A stretch of 64,000 nucleotides of DNA, from the NCBI GenBank assembly GCA_016717165.1, contig JADKGA010000002.1, forward strand, positions 1,674,001-1,738,000, read 5' to 3'. The notes beneath the pieces are model-generated. The model saw nothing but the letters and a program-made list of their open reading frames with translations, was not told where the DNA came from and searched no databases. Positions 45,220 through 56,317 of the stretch are shown here, one piece after another; the first letter of the stretch is position 1, and each line of letters opens with the position of its first letter. The stretch comes from Candidatus Lutibacillus vidarii. GTDB lineage: Bacteria; Actinomycetota; Actinomycetes; Actinomycetales; Dermatophilaceae. The translations under genes were made by a program, and so were the position numbers.

Positions 45220-45912
45220 TCAGCCGCCAGTGCGCCGCGCGTGGCCCGCGGCGACACCGGCCAGCAGCTCAGCCCTGCGCTGGGCGGCGGGCAGGGAGAC
45301 CTCGGTGAGCAGGTCCGCCGAGACCTCGTCGCCGTCGGTGCGCAGCCCCGCGATGATCCCCTCGACGTCCGGGACCGAGACATTCTGGCTGAGCTTGGCC
45401 TTGGCCTCGACCCGGCTGATCCGCAGCTCGACCCCGACGATGGCCCGCATCATCTTGTCGAGCTGGCCTGGGAGGAGGTCCTCGGAGGTCCACGGGTGGA
45501 GGCGGTGGTCCTCGTGCTGGGCCGAGAGTCGCTCGACGACCTCCCGAGTCCAGTCGAGGTCGTCGTGAGCGACGAGGTCGCCATACGCATGGACGGTGAC
45601 ATAGTTCCAGGTCGGCACAACCGACCCGGCGGCATCGCCCGCGGTCCGCCACCGGGGCGAGACATAGTGGTCGTTCGCCCCGACGATCGCCAAGGCGTCG
45701 CCGAGCCGGGGCTCGGACCACTGCCGGTTGTTGCGGGCCACATGGCCGACGAGTGCGCCGAGGCTGCCGTCGGCGCCGGGACGGTAGAGGAAGGGCAGCA
45801 GGGTGGCCTGCAGGCCGCCCTCGTGCGCGGTCACCAGGTTGGCGACGGTCATCCGGCGCAGCACGTCGTCGATCTGCGCCGGGGTCATCGAGAAGTGTGC
45901 CGGGACGTACAT
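45220..45912 (-). CDS. PaiB-like FMN-binding negative transcriptional regulator
   Basis: A 230-residue flavin-binding split-barrel protein of the PaiB family. It starts MYVPAHFSM, then MTVANLVTAHEGGLQATLLPF, GSLGALVGHVARNNRQW, DHYVSPRW, VPTWNYVTVHAYG and QNVSVPDVEGIIAGL near the end. Named after a Bacillus regulator, but most members have no proven regulatory role. It is inserted between truB (five bases upstream) and ribF on the same strand. Confidence 0.9.
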   Translation of the reverse strand: MYVPAHFSMTPAQIDDVLRRMTVANLVTAHEGGLQATLLPFLYRPGADGSLGALVGHVARNNRQWSEPRLGDALAIVGANDHYVSPRWRTAGDAAGSVVPTWNYVTVHAYGDLVAHDDLDWTREVVERLSAQHEDHRLHPWTSEDLLPGQLDKMMRAIVGVELRISRVEAKAKLSQNVSVPDVEGIIAGLRTDGDEVSADLLTEVSLPAAQRRAELLAGVAAGHARRTGG

Positions 45913-45916
45913 AGCT

Positions 45917-46837
45917 CTACGGTACGTCCGGGACGACCACCGTCGGGCGGGCCCGACCGCCCATGACCTCGATCACAGCGACGAACGAGCCGTCGGGGGC
46001 GAAGGCGGCAGCGGGCCCGGCGGGGTCCTCCCCCGCGACGGCGACGGTGCGTCCGTGCCGCAGGGCGCTCACCCCCTCGTCGTCGACGTCGTATGCCGGG
46101 AAATGCGCTCGGGCTGCGGCGGCCAACGGGATGAGGGCCGAGGGGACGTCGAGCGGGGCGCCGTCCGCGTCGGCCAAGGCGTGGGCCACGTCGAGCCCGA
46201 AGGCGCCGACCCGCGTGCGGCGCAGCGCGACGAGGTGTCCGCCGGTACCGAGCCGACGACCGAGGTCGCGGGCCAGCGCGCGGACATAGGTCCCGGAGGA
46301 GACGTCGACCTCGACGTCGAGGTCGACCACCGCGGTTCCGTCCTCGGCCTCGATGGGGCGCAGTGGGCCGCAGACGTCGAACCGGTGGACGACCACCTCA
46401 CGGGCCCGCAGCTCGACGTCCTCGCCGGCCCGGACCCGGGCATAGGCCCGCTGCCCGTCGACCTTGATGGCGCTCACTGCGCTCGGGACCTGGCTGACCG
46501 CGCCGGTCAGGGCCGCGATGGCCGCGGCGAGCGCGTCCGGGTCGAGCGACCTGGCTCCGGCCCGCTCGAGGACATCCCCCTCGGCGTCGTCGGTCACCGT
46601 CGACTGGCCCAGCCTTATCGTCGCGGCATACGACTTGTCACAGCCGACGAGGTAGGTGAGCAGCCGGGTGCCCGGCCCCAGGCCGAGGACGAGCACGCCG
46701 GTGGCCATCGGGTCGAGGGTGCCCGCATGGCCGACCTTGCGGGTGCCGGCGAGCCGGCGGACCCGGCCGACGACATCGTGTGAGGTCCAGCCGGCCGGCT
46801 TGTCGACGACGAGCAGGCCGGCGGGCGGCCCGCTCAC
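45917..46837 (-). CDS. truB: tRNA pseudouridine-55 synthase
   Basis: A 306-residue enzyme that makes pseudouridine 55 in the T-loop of tRNAs. GLLVVDKPAGWTSHDVVGRV and KVGHAGTLDPMATGVLVLG with catalytic Asp42 are diagnostic. DKSYAATIRLGQST and SGTYVRALARDLG also match. The GTG start overlaps the rbfA stop (GTGA). Part of the infB-rbfA-truB cluster. Confidence 0.96.
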   Translation of the reverse strand: MSGPPAGLLVVDKPAGWTSHDVVGRVRRLAGTRKVGHAGTLDPMATGVLVLGLGPGTRLLTYLVGCDKSYAATIRLGQSTVTDDAEGDVLERAGARSLDPDALAAAIAALTGAVSQVPSAVSAIKVDGQRAYARVRAGEDVELRAREVVVHRFDVCGPLRPIEAEDGTAVVDLDVEVDVSSGTYVRALARDLGRRLGTGGHLVALRRTRVGAFGLDVAHALADADGAPLDVPSALIPLAAAARAHFPAYDVDDEGVSALRHGRTVAVAGEDPAGPAAAFAPDGSFVAVIEVMGGRARPTVVVPDVP

Positions 46838-47301
46838 GAGGGGTCGGCGGGCTGGGTCTCGGGCTCGCCGTCGGCGGCGTCGTCGCCCGCTCGGCGGTAC
46901 GGGTCCGGCTCACCGGCGTAGCGGGCCGATGCGGCGGCCTTGGCGAGCTCGGCGTCGCGCGCCTTGGTCGCCTCGATGACCCCCTCGAGGTATGCCGCCC
47001 CTTCGGGGAGGGCATCGGCGACGAAGGCGATCGTCGGGGTGAGCCGGATGCCGAGGGCCTTCCCGACGACGCTGCGGATCCGCCCGGTGTTGGACTCCAG
47101 AGCGGCGGCCGTGGCCGCACGCTCCGGGTCCCCACCGAGCACGGTGTAGAAGACCGTCGCGTTCTGGAGGTCACCGGTGACCCGGACGTCCGTGATCGTC
47201 ACGAAGCCGAGCCGCTCGTCCCTGATGCGGAACTCGAGGAAGTCGGCGACGACGACCTTGATCCGGTCCGCGACCTTCCTCGCCCGCGCTGCGTCACCCA
47301 T
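46834..47301 (-). CDS. rbfA: ribosome-binding factor A
   Basis: A 155-residue 16S rRNA maturation and cold-adaptation factor. The KH-like fold region DRIKVVVADFLEFRIRDERLG, FVTITDVRVTGDLQNATVFY and LRLTPTIAFV-type RLTPTIAFVADALPEG are typical. A charged 30-residue C-terminal tail is common in actinobacteria. It is separated from infB by two bases and overlaps truB by four. Confidence 0.95.
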   Translation of the reverse strand: MGDAARARKVADRIKVVVADFLEFRIRDERLGFVTITDVRVTGDLQNATVFYTVLGGDPERAATAAALESNTGRIRSVVGKALGIRLTPTIAFVADALPEGAAYLEGVIEATKARDAELAKAAASARYAGEPDPYRRAGDDAADGEPETQPADPS

Positions 47302-47303
47302 CC

Positions 47304-50198
47304 CTAGGCCCTCGGCTTCTCCCGCATCTCGTAGGTCTCGACGACGTCATCGATCTGGATGTCGTTGAAGCCGCCGAGGTTGATGCCGCACTCGTAGCCC
47401 TCGCGGACCTCGGTGACATCGTCCTTGAACCGCCGCAGACCGGCGATCTCGATGTTCTCCCCGACGACGACGCCGTCGCGGACCAGGCGGGCCTTGGTGC
47501 CTCGGCGGATCTCCCCGGATCGCACGAGCGAGCCGGCGATATTGCCGAACTTGCTCGACCGGAAGACCTCGCGGACCTCGGCGGTCCCGAGCTGGACCTC
47601 CTCGAACTCCGGCTTGAGCATGCCCTTCAGCGCATTCTCGACGTCCTCGATCGCCTGGTAGATGACCGAGTAGAAGCGCATGTCGACACCCTCGCGGTCG
47701 GCCAGCTCGGCGACCCGCTCGGCGGGCCGGACGTTGAAGCCGATGATGATGGCGTCGTCGACGGTGGCGAGGTTGACGTCGTTCTGGGTGATGGCGCCGA
47801 CGCCGCGGTGGATGATCCGCAGGTCGACCCCCTCGCCGACGTCGATCTTCAGCAGCGCGTCCTCGAGGGCCTCGACCGAACCGGACACATCGCCCTTGAG
47901 GATGAGGTTGAGCGTGCTGACCTTGCCCGCAGCCAATGCCGCGTTGAGGTCCTCGAGGCTGATCCGCTTGCGGCGCTTGGCCAGCGACGCGGCGCGGGCC
48001 GCAGCCTCACGGCGCTCGCCGATCTGCCGTGCGGTGCGGTCGTCGGGCGCGACGAGGAAGGTGTCGCCGGCGTTCGGGACCGCGGTCAGACCCAGGACCT
48101 GGACCGGCCGGGACGGCAGCGCCACGTCGAGGGTGTTGCCGTGCTCGTCGAGCATGGCCCGGACCCGGCCGTGCGCGGCACCGGCGACGATCGAGTCGCC
48201 AACCGCCAAGGTGCCGGACTGGACCAGGACGGTCGCTACCGGGCCACGACCCCGGTCGAGGTGCGCCTCGATGGCCACGCCTCGGGCGTCCTTGTCGGGG
48301 TTGGCCCGCAGGTCCAGGGCCGCGTCGGCGGTGAGCAGGATCGCCTCGAGCAGCCCGTCGATATTGAGCCGCTGCTTGGCCGAGACGTCGACGAACATCG
48401 TCTCGCCGCCATACTCCTCGGCGACGAGGTTGTACTCGGTGAGCTGCTGGCGGATCTTCGCGGGGTTCGACCCCTCCTTGTCCACCTTGTTCACCGCGAC
48501 GACGATCGGGACGCCGGCCGCCTGAGCGTGGTTGAGCGCCTCGATGGTCTGCGGCATGACACCGTCATCGGCCGCGACGACGAGCACCGCGATATCGGTG
48601 ACCTTCGCGCCACGGGCACGCATGGCGGTGAAGGCCTCGTGACCGGGGGTGTCGATGAAGGTGATCGGCCGGTCGACACCCTCGTGCGTGGTGACGATCT
48701 GGTAGGCACCGATGTGCTGGGTGATGCCGCCCGCCTCGGACTCGACGACCTTGGCCGAGCGGATGGCGTCGAGCAGCTTGGTCTTGCCGTGGTCGACGTG
48801 GCCCATGACAGTGACGACCGGCGGTCGCTCCTCGAGGTCGTCCTCGGTCTCGGCCTCGAGCTCGGCGTCGAGGTCGATATGGAACTGCTCGAGCAGCTCG
48901 CGGTCCTCGTCCTCGGGCGAGACGACCTGGACGTCATACCCGAGCTCGGACCCGAGGAGCTTGAAGGTGTCCTCGTCCAGCGACTGGGTGGCCGTAGCCA
49001 TCTCACCGAGGTGGAACAGGACGGTGACCAGCGACGCCGGGTTGGCGTTGATCTTGTCCGCGAGGTCGGTCAGCGATGCGCCCCGGGCCAGCCGGATGAC
49101 CGTCGAGCCGTCGCCGCGCGGGACCTGGACGCCACCGATCGTCGGGGCCTGCATCTGCTCGAACTCTTGGCGCTTCGCGCGCTTGGACTTGCGGCCCCGA
49201 ACCGGGCGACCGCCACCACGCCCGAAGGCGCCCTGGGTGCCGCCACGGCCACCGGGGCCACCGCCACCGGGACGGCCACCTGCAGCGCCGCCACCGAAAC
49301 CGCCACCGGCACCACCGCCGGGACGACCGGCGAAGCCGCCACCGGCGCCACCGGCACCGGGACGACCCGGACGGGCCGCCCCAGGACCGGCCGGGCGGGC
49401 CCCGGGACGGGGCACGGCAGCGCGATCCGGCATCATGCCGGGGTTCGGACGCGGACCACCCGGACGCGGGGCCGGCCGAGGACCGGCCGCGCCCGGACCC
49501 GGACGCGCACCCGCAGCGCCGGGCTGCCCGCCCCGCGACTGGGGACGCGGCATACCCTGGCTTGGCGCGAAGGGGTTGTTGCCCGGACGCGGCGCACCGG
49601 GGCGTCCCATGCCCTGGTTGGTCGAGAAGGGGTTGTTGCCGGGCCGCGGGCCCGGACGAGGCGCACCCGGGCGCGGTGCAGCCGGCGCCGAGCCGGCGGA
49701 CGCTGCCGGAGCCTCGGGGGCCGCGGGAGCCGACGGAGCCGGGCCGGGCGCGGGAGGGCTCGGCGCAGCGGCAGCCGGCCGCGCTGGCGCGCTTGGCGCA
49801 GACGGAGCGGACGGAGCACCGGCGGCGAACGGGTCGGTGGCAGCCGGCGGCTGTGCCGCCGTCGGGGCAGGCCGGCCGGAAGTGGGCCGCGGGCCGGGAA
49901 CGGCTCCGGGGGCCCCCGGAACCGCGGGCGTCGGGGCCGACGCGGCCGGTGTTGCCGGTGCCCCTGGCGCCGGGGCCGCCGGACGGCTCGGCGCGGGGGC
50001 AACGTCGATGGGGTTGGAGCGCTCGCCTGCAGATGTCAGGTGGGGCGGAAGCGTCTCTCTGATCTTGCGGACGACCGGCGGTTCGATGGTCGACGACGCC
50101 GACCGGACGAACTCGCCCTGCTGCTTGAGGAAGTCAAGCAGCACCTTGCTCTCGACTCCGAGCTCTTTCGCGAGCTCGTAGACCCGGACCTTGGCCAC
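47304..50198 (-). CDS. infB: translation initiation factor IF-2
   Basis: A 964-residue GTPase that recruits initiator tRNA. VAKVRVYELAKELGVESKVL opens the IF2-N domain. Residues about 60-360 are a low-complexity Pro/Ala/Gly region with repeated GNNPF boxes and a Gly-Arg-rich stretch. The GTPase core begins near residue 460 with VVTVMGHVDHGKTKLLD, then GGITQHIGAYQ, FIDTPGHEAFTAMRARGA and NKVDK. The C-terminal tRNA-binding domains end in YEMREKPRA. The GTG start at 50198 is fixed by AAGGAGAA immediately upstream. Confidence 0.97.
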   Translation of the reverse strand: MAKVRVYELAKELGVESKVLLDFLKQQGEFVRSASSTIEPPVVRKIRETLPPHLTSAGERSNPIDVAPAPSRPAAPAPGAPATPAASAPTPAVPGAPGAVPGPRPTSGRPAPTAAQPPAATDPFAAGAPSAPSAPSAPARPAAAAPSPPAPGPAPSAPAAPEAPAASAGSAPAAPRPGAPRPGPRPGNNPFSTNQGMGRPGAPRPGNNPFAPSQGMPRPQSRGGQPGAAGARPGPGAAGPRPAPRPGGPRPNPGMMPDRAAVPRPGARPAGPGAARPGRPGAGGAGGGFAGRPGGGAGGGFGGGAAGGRPGGGGPGGRGGTQGAFGRGGGRPVRGRKSKRAKRQEFEQMQAPTIGGVQVPRGDGSTVIRLARGASLTDLADKINANPASLVTVLFHLGEMATATQSLDEDTFKLLGSELGYDVQVVSPEDEDRELLEQFHIDLDAELEAETEDDLEERPPVVTVMGHVDHGKTKLLDAIRSAKVVESEAGGITQHIGAYQIVTTHEGVDRPITFIDTPGHEAFTAMRARGAKVTDIAVLVVAADDGVMPQTIEALNHAQAAGVPIVVAVNKVDKEGSNPAKIRQQLTEYNLVAEEYGGETMFVDVSAKQRLNIDGLLEAILLTADAALDLRANPDKDARGVAIEAHLDRGRGPVATVLVQSGTLAVGDSIVAGAAHGRVRAMLDEHGNTLDVALPSRPVQVLGLTAVPNAGDTFLVAPDDRTARQIGERREAAARAASLAKRRKRISLEDLNAALAAGKVSTLNLILKGDVSGSVEALEDALLKIDVGEGVDLRIIHRGVGAITQNDVNLATVDDAIIIGFNVRPAERVAELADREGVDMRFYSVIYQAIEDVENALKGMLKPEFEEVQLGTAEVREVFRSSKFGNIAGSLVRSGEIRRGTKARLVRDGVVVGENIEIAGLRRFKDDVTEVREGYECGINLGGFNDIQIDDVVETYEMREKPRA

Positions 50199-50341
50199 AT
50201 TTCTCCTTGTGTCGTGGTCCGGGAGGAGCATGATGCTCGCGGCGCGGACCGCTGTCAGAACAGGGGTGTGCTCATTGCTGAGTACTCATCGGGTGCTCAT
50301 GAGGGTGTTGACCCGCTTTCGGTGAGATGGTTCCGTCACGT

Positions 50342-50650
50342 TCACTGCGTCAGGTCGCCGAGGTATGCCGCCACGGCGCCGTCGTCCGTCGCACCCTGCA
50401 CCCGCAGGGCCCGGCCGAACGCTCGTCGCCGCCGCGCGTGCTCGAGGCACTCCAGCGTGGGATGAAGCCATGCACCACGTCCGGGGAGCCGACCGCGGAC
50501 GTCCGGGACGACCGATGCCGTCCCGCTCTGGTCCAAGGCCGCGACCACTCGCAGAAGCGCCGACCGGCTATCCGCACGGCGACACCCGACACAGGTACGA
50601 CTGGGACTGTGGGGGGCCGTCGCTCGGAGTCCAGACCGATCGGTCGGCAC
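50342..50650 (-). CDS. ylxR: YlxR/DUF448 RNA-binding protein
   Basis: A 102-residue protein of the YlxR family. RTCVGCRRADSRSALLRVVA opens the domain; PDVRGRLPGRGAWLHPTLEC with GRGAWLH is the signature. Found between nusA and infB in most Gram-positive bacteria; reported roles include binding RNA and affecting RNase P. GTG at 50650 is used because it starts four bases after the nusA stop; the longer frame reading into nusA is a shadow. A 143-bp gap precedes infB. Confidence 0.92.
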   Translation of the reverse strand: MPTDRSGLRATAPHSPSRTCVGCRRADSRSALLRVVAALDQSGTASVVPDVRGRLPGRGAWLHPTLECLEHARRRRAFGRALRVQGATDDGAVAAYLGDLTQ

Positions 50651-50654
50651 GAGT

Positions 50655-51701
50655 CTACCGCGAACCGGGGGCGTCGGCTGACGCCGCGGGTCCGAGGTCC
50701 GGCGCGGTGTCCGAACGGATGTCGATCCGCCACCCGGTGAGCTTGGCGGCGAGCCGGGCGTTCTGGCCCTCCTTGCCGATCGCCAGCGAGAGCTGGTAGT
50801 CGGGAACGACGACCCGGGCCGAGCGCGCGGCCCGGTCGACGATCTCGACCGAGATGACCTTGGCGGGCGAGAGCGCGGCAGCGACGAAGGCGGCTGGGTC
50901 CTCGGAGTACTCGACGATGTCGATCTTCTCGCCGCGCAGCTCGGCCATGACGGCCCGGACCCGAGCGCCCATCGGTCCGATGCACGCGCCGCTGGCCCGC
51001 ACACCGGGGACCCTCGACGCCACGGCGACCTTGCTGCGGTGGCCGGCCTCGCGAGCCAGCGCGGCGATCTCCACCGTGCCGTCGGCGACCTCGGGCACCT
51101 CCAGCGCGAAGAGCTTGCGGACCAGGTTGGGATGGGTTCGGGACAGCCCGATCTGTGGCCCCTTGGGTCCGCGCTTGACGCTGACGACATAGCACCGGAG
51201 CCGCTCGCCGTGGAGGTAGCGCTCCCCCGGCACCTGCTCGGCCTGCGGCAGGACGCCCTCGACCGCGCCGAAGTCGACCAGGACGGTCCGCGGGTCGCGG
51301 CCCTGCTGGATGATCCCCGAGACGATATCGCCCTCCCGGCCGCGGAAGTCGCCAAGGACCTGCTCGTCCTCGAGGTCGCGCATCCGCTGGAGGATGACCT
51401 GCCGCGCCGTCGACGCGGCGATCCGGCCGAAGCCGGCCGGAGTGTCGTCGAACTCAGGGCCAGGTTCCCCACGGGACGGCCGACCCTCCGGGTCCTCGGC
51501 GGGGATGAGCGGGCCCTCCTCCCGGGCCCAGACGACAACATGGCCGCTCGACCGGTCCAGCTCGACGCGGGCGACCTTGTAGGCGCCCTCGGTGTGGTGG
51601 TACGCCACGAGCAGGGCCTGTTCGATCGCCTCGACGAGGACGTCGAGGCGCAGGTCACGTTCGCGTTCGATGGCGCGCAGGGCGCTCATGTCGATATCCA
51701 T
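50655..51701 (-). CDS. nusA: transcription termination/antitermination factor NusA
   Basis: A 348-residue RNA polymerase-binding factor. The N-terminal domain (MDIDMSALRAIERERDLRLD) is followed by an S1 domain (GDIVSGIIQQGRDPRTVLVD, FGAVEGVLPQAEQVPGER) and two KH domains (VRASGACIGPMGARVRAVM; LSLAIGKEGQNARLAAKLTG). It lacks the C-terminal acidic repeats of proteobacterial NusA, as usual in actinobacteria. Start 51701 has GAGGAGG six bases upstream; rimP ends 11 bases before it. Confidence 0.96.
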   Translation of the reverse strand: MDIDMSALRAIERERDLRLDVLVEAIEQALLVAYHHTEGAYKVARVELDRSSGHVVVWAREEGPLIPAEDPEGRPSRGEPGPEFDDTPAGFGRIAASTARQVILQRMRDLEDEQVLGDFRGREGDIVSGIIQQGRDPRTVLVDFGAVEGVLPQAEQVPGERYLHGERLRCYVVSVKRGPKGPQIGLSRTHPNLVRKLFALEVPEVADGTVEIAALAREAGHRSKVAVASRVPGVRASGACIGPMGARVRAVMAELRGEKIDIVEYSEDPAAFVAAALSPAKVISVEIVDRAARSARVVVPDYQLSLAIGKEGQNARLAAKLTGWRIDIRSDTAPDLGPAASADAPGSR

Positions 51702-51712
51702 TGGTGGCCTCC

Positions 51713-52270
51713 TCACTCGTCCTCGTCGACATGGTCGATGTCATCGTCGAGCCCGTCCGGGTCATCCGGCGAGTCCGCGCCGTGGGTGAACTCGACCTCG
51801 ACCCGGGCCGAGGCGACCTCGCTGACCGGCACGGTCAGCTCGGGGCCATCCGGGCGTCCCAAGGTCAGCGCGTCCGGCCCGAGAGCAACGATCCGTCCGG
51901 TGAGCTGTTGCGTCCCGGACGTCGAGACCGTGACGAGCCGGCCGACGTTGCGGCGCAGCTGGGCCCAGGTCCGCAGCGGGCGGTCGACGCCCGGGGAGCT
52001 CACCTCGAGGACGTACGGTGCGTTCCCCAGGGGCTCGGCGGAGTCCAGAGCCGCAGACACCGTGTGGGTGGCCTCGGTGACCTCGTCGAGGTCCATCGGC
52101 GGCACCCGGGAGGTGTGGTCGCTCGGGTCCAGCCCCGAGACTGAGCGGTCCACGAGGATCCGGACGACCCGGCGGCGGCCGGCGGGCGTCACGGTGACGT
52201 CGACGACGTCCAGCCCACGATCGGCAAGGGCAGCCCGCGCCACCTCGCGGACGGCGTCCGCAGCGCTCAT
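51713..52270 (-). CDS. rimP: ribosome maturation factor RimP
   Basis: A 185-residue 30S assembly factor. GLDVVDVTVTPAGRRRVVRI then LVDRSVSGL and YVLEVSSPGVDRPLRTWAQL with RNVGRLV are diagnostic. The acidic C-terminal tail (DDPDGLDDDIDHVDEDE) is typical of actinobacteria. First gene of the operon running to ribF; its promoter must lie in the 87-bp divergent gap with the lipoprotein gene at 52358. Confidence 0.95.
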   Translation of the reverse strand: MSAADAVREVARAALADRGLDVVDVTVTPAGRRRVVRILVDRSVSGLDPSDHTSRVPPMDLDEVTEATHTVSAALDSAEPLGNAPYVLEVSSPGVDRPLRTWAQLRRNVGRLVTVSTSGTQQLTGRIVALGPDALTLGRPDGPELTVPVSEVASARVEVEFTHGADSPDDPDGLDDDIDHVDEDE

Positions 52271-52357
52271 CGTGACTCCCTATGTGTGTTCTCGTCCTGC
52301 CGGCAGCGACATCCTGCCACTCGTTCCACTGTAACCGCCCGGTGGCAAGATCAAGGG

Positions 52358-53371
52358 GTGACCTCTTCCGCCGACCCGCAGGGCCGGGCCCCGTCGCAGC
52401 CGTGGACGCGCCGCGCGATGCTGGTGGCCCTCGGCCTCGGCGTCGCGGGCGCGACGACCTCGTGCGGGGTGCGGCTGGAGTCGGACGCTCCCGACCTGCC
52501 CCTCCTCCCCCGCCAGAAGGCTGCCGACGAGGACCTGCTCCTCTCCCTGCTGCGCTCGGCCCAGGTGGTGCGCGAGCTCGCCTCGCTGCCCGTGGCGGGC
52601 GGCAGTCCGGGGCCGACGGTCGCCTGGCTGGCTCGGGAGGCCATCGCCGCCACCACCCATGTCAGCGAGGTCCGGGCGGCACTCGCGGCGGCCCGGGTCC
52701 CCTCGTCGAGCTTCACCGACACCGCGGCGACCAGCCCCCCCAGTGCGACCGCGGCTGGACGGCCTGGAACGACATACCCTGCCACGACCGTCACCGACGC
52801 GGTGGCGGGAGCCCAGGCGGGCCTGGTGACCACCCATACCGCGGCGGTGGGCTCGTCCTCGGCGGTGACGGCGAGCGCGGCCAACCGCCCGTTCGTCGCG
52901 GCCATGCTCGTCCACCACGCGGTGAGCGCGGTCCACCTGGGGGTCCGGGTGGGCTGGCCGGCCGCCACCTTGCCGGCCCCGGCCGCCGCCGTCGCCCTCG
53001 ACCAGGTCAGAGCCGTCCGGTATGGCGCCCAGGTGGCTGCCGCGCACCTCGCCGGTGATGCCCGCGCGCGCGTCGTCGCCCTGGTGGATGAGGCCGGCCG
53101 GGAGGAGGAGCGGCTGCAGGACTGGGCGGGGACGGCAGCCCGACCGGCTCCACCCGGCTACACCCTCCCCTTCGCCGTGCACAGCGCGACCACGGCCGAC
53201 CGGCTGGTTCGCACCCTCCTCGGGGCCTTGGTCAGCGACTGTCTGCGACCGCTGGCCGCCGTCGACGATGGGTCCGGGGTGCCCGCGGCGGCCGAGACCG
53301 CCGCCCGCTGGGTGGGCCTGGCCCTCCCCTGGGGGGCATCCCTGGCCCCGCTCCCCGGTCTGCAGCGGTGA
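52358..53371 (+). CDS. lipoprotein with ferritin-like (DUF4439-type) domain
   Basis: A 337-residue exported lipoprotein. TRRAMLVALGLGVAGATTSC has a twin-arginine-like start and a lipobox ending at Cys. The C-terminal 140 residues (NRPFVAAMLVHHAVSAVHLG, AVRYGAQVAAAHLAG, TLPFAVHSATTADRLVRTLL) are helical and match the ferritin-like DUF4439 domain that actinobacteria encode next to rimP. Metal binding is not obvious. Start is GTG 52358, after GGGG. The stop overlaps the next start (GTGA). Confidence 0.75.
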   Translation: MTSSADPQGRAPSQPWTRRAMLVALGLGVAGATTSCGVRLESDAPDLPLLPRQKAADEDLLLSLLRSAQVVRELASLPVAGGSPGPTVAWLAREAIAATTHVSEVRAALAAARVPSSSFTDTAATSPPSATAAGRPGTTYPATTVTDAVAGAQAGLVTTHTAAVGSSSAVTASAANRPFVAAMLVHHAVSAVHLGVRVGWPAATLPAPAAAVALDQVRAVRYGAQVAAAHLAGDARARVVALVDEAGREEERLQDWAGTAARPAPPGYTLPFAVHSATTADRLVRTLLGALVSDCLRPLAAVDDGSGVPAAAETAARWVGLALPWGASLAPLPGLQR

Positions 53372-54279
53372 CCTCTGCGGGCCCCCTGGAGCTGCCGACC
53401 GACTGGGTGGCCAGGGTGGCGCGGCTAGCCGCCGACGGTGGGCCCAGCGGCGCGGAGTGGGCGCGCCAGGTGCCGCGACTGGTCGCTGAGGCCATGGACC
53501 AGTGGTCGCTCACCCCGGACGGCCCGGTCCGCACCGGCTGGACCGCTGCGGTCCTTCCGGTCCGCCGTGAGGGGCTGCCCTTGGCCCTCAAGGTGGTCTG
53601 GCCCTGCCCCGACACCGCGGGCGAGCATCGTGCGCTACGGCACTGGGCCGGTCGCGGGGCGGTCCGGCTCGTCGCAGCCGACCCGGGCCGCGGCGCCCTG
53701 CTGCTGGAGCGCCTCGACGCCGACCGTGACCTTCGGGTCCTCGACGTCGACGCGGCGTGCGAGGTCATCGGCGCCGTCCTGGCGCAGCTGCACGTCCCCG
53801 CTCCGCCGACGATCCGCCGGCTCAGCGACTTCTCCGCCCACAACCTCACCCGGCTCACGGCCCGGACCGATCTGCCCCGGCGGTTCGTCTCCCGGGTCGC
53901 CGGCCTGGTCGACGAGCTGACCAGCGACCAGGACTGCGACGCCACCTTGCTCCACGTCGACCTGCACGACCAGAACGTCCTCGCCGCGGAGCGAGCCCCG
54001 TGGCTGGCCATCGACCCCCAGCCGATGGCCGGGCACCCCGGTGTCGAGCTGCACCCGATGCTCCGCAACCGGGTCGCCGAGCTGGGCACCGGCTCAGCCT
54101 TCCGATGGAGCGTCCGCCGGCGGGTCGACGTGGTCTGCGACGCCGCCGGGATCGACGACCAGGTCGCGCGGCTGTGGACCGTCGTCGTCTGCGGCTTCCA
54201 GGCCGGCTGGGCCGCCGAGGAGGGGAACCACGAGGGCGTGTCCTTCAATATCGCCCTCGCCAAGGCCCTGGAGGACTGA
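53368..54279 (+). CDS. APH(6)-like phosphotransferase
   Basis: A 303-residue kinase-fold protein of the aminoglycoside/hydroxyurea phosphotransferase (streptomycin 6-kinase-like) family. LALKVVWPCPDTAGEHRALR carries the ATP-binding Lys and Glu; TLLHVDLHDQNVLAAERAPW has the catalytic Asp and Asn; LAIDPQPMAGHPGVEL has the metal-binding DP. Most chromosomal members have no proven resistance role, so it should not be read as a resistance gene. Coupled by overlap to the lipoprotein gene. Confidence 0.82.
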   Translation: MTSAGPLELPTDWVARVARLAADGGPSGAEWARQVPRLVAEAMDQWSLTPDGPVRTGWTAAVLPVRREGLPLALKVVWPCPDTAGEHRALRHWAGRGAVRLVAADPGRGALLLERLDADRDLRVLDVDAACEVIGAVLAQLHVPAPPTIRRLSDFSAHNLTRLTARTDLPRRFVSRVAGLVDELTSDQDCDATLLHVDLHDQNVLAAERAPWLAIDPQPMAGHPGVELHPMLRNRVAELGTGSAFRWSVRRRVDVVCDAAGIDDQVARLWTVVVCGFQAGWAAEEGNHEGVSFNIALAKALED

Positions 54280-54331
54280 GCAGGCCTGGGCGCCGCGCGC
54301 GAGCAGGCCGGGGCGCCGCGCATATGGTGTC

Positions 54332-56306
<1,975 letters not shown>

Positions 56307-56317
<11 letters not shown>

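Noticed and set aside
53368..54279. Streptomycin-resistance gene
   Set aside because: Only family-level kinase motifs are seen, and it is embedded in a chromosomal actinobacterial cluster; resistance cannot be claimed.
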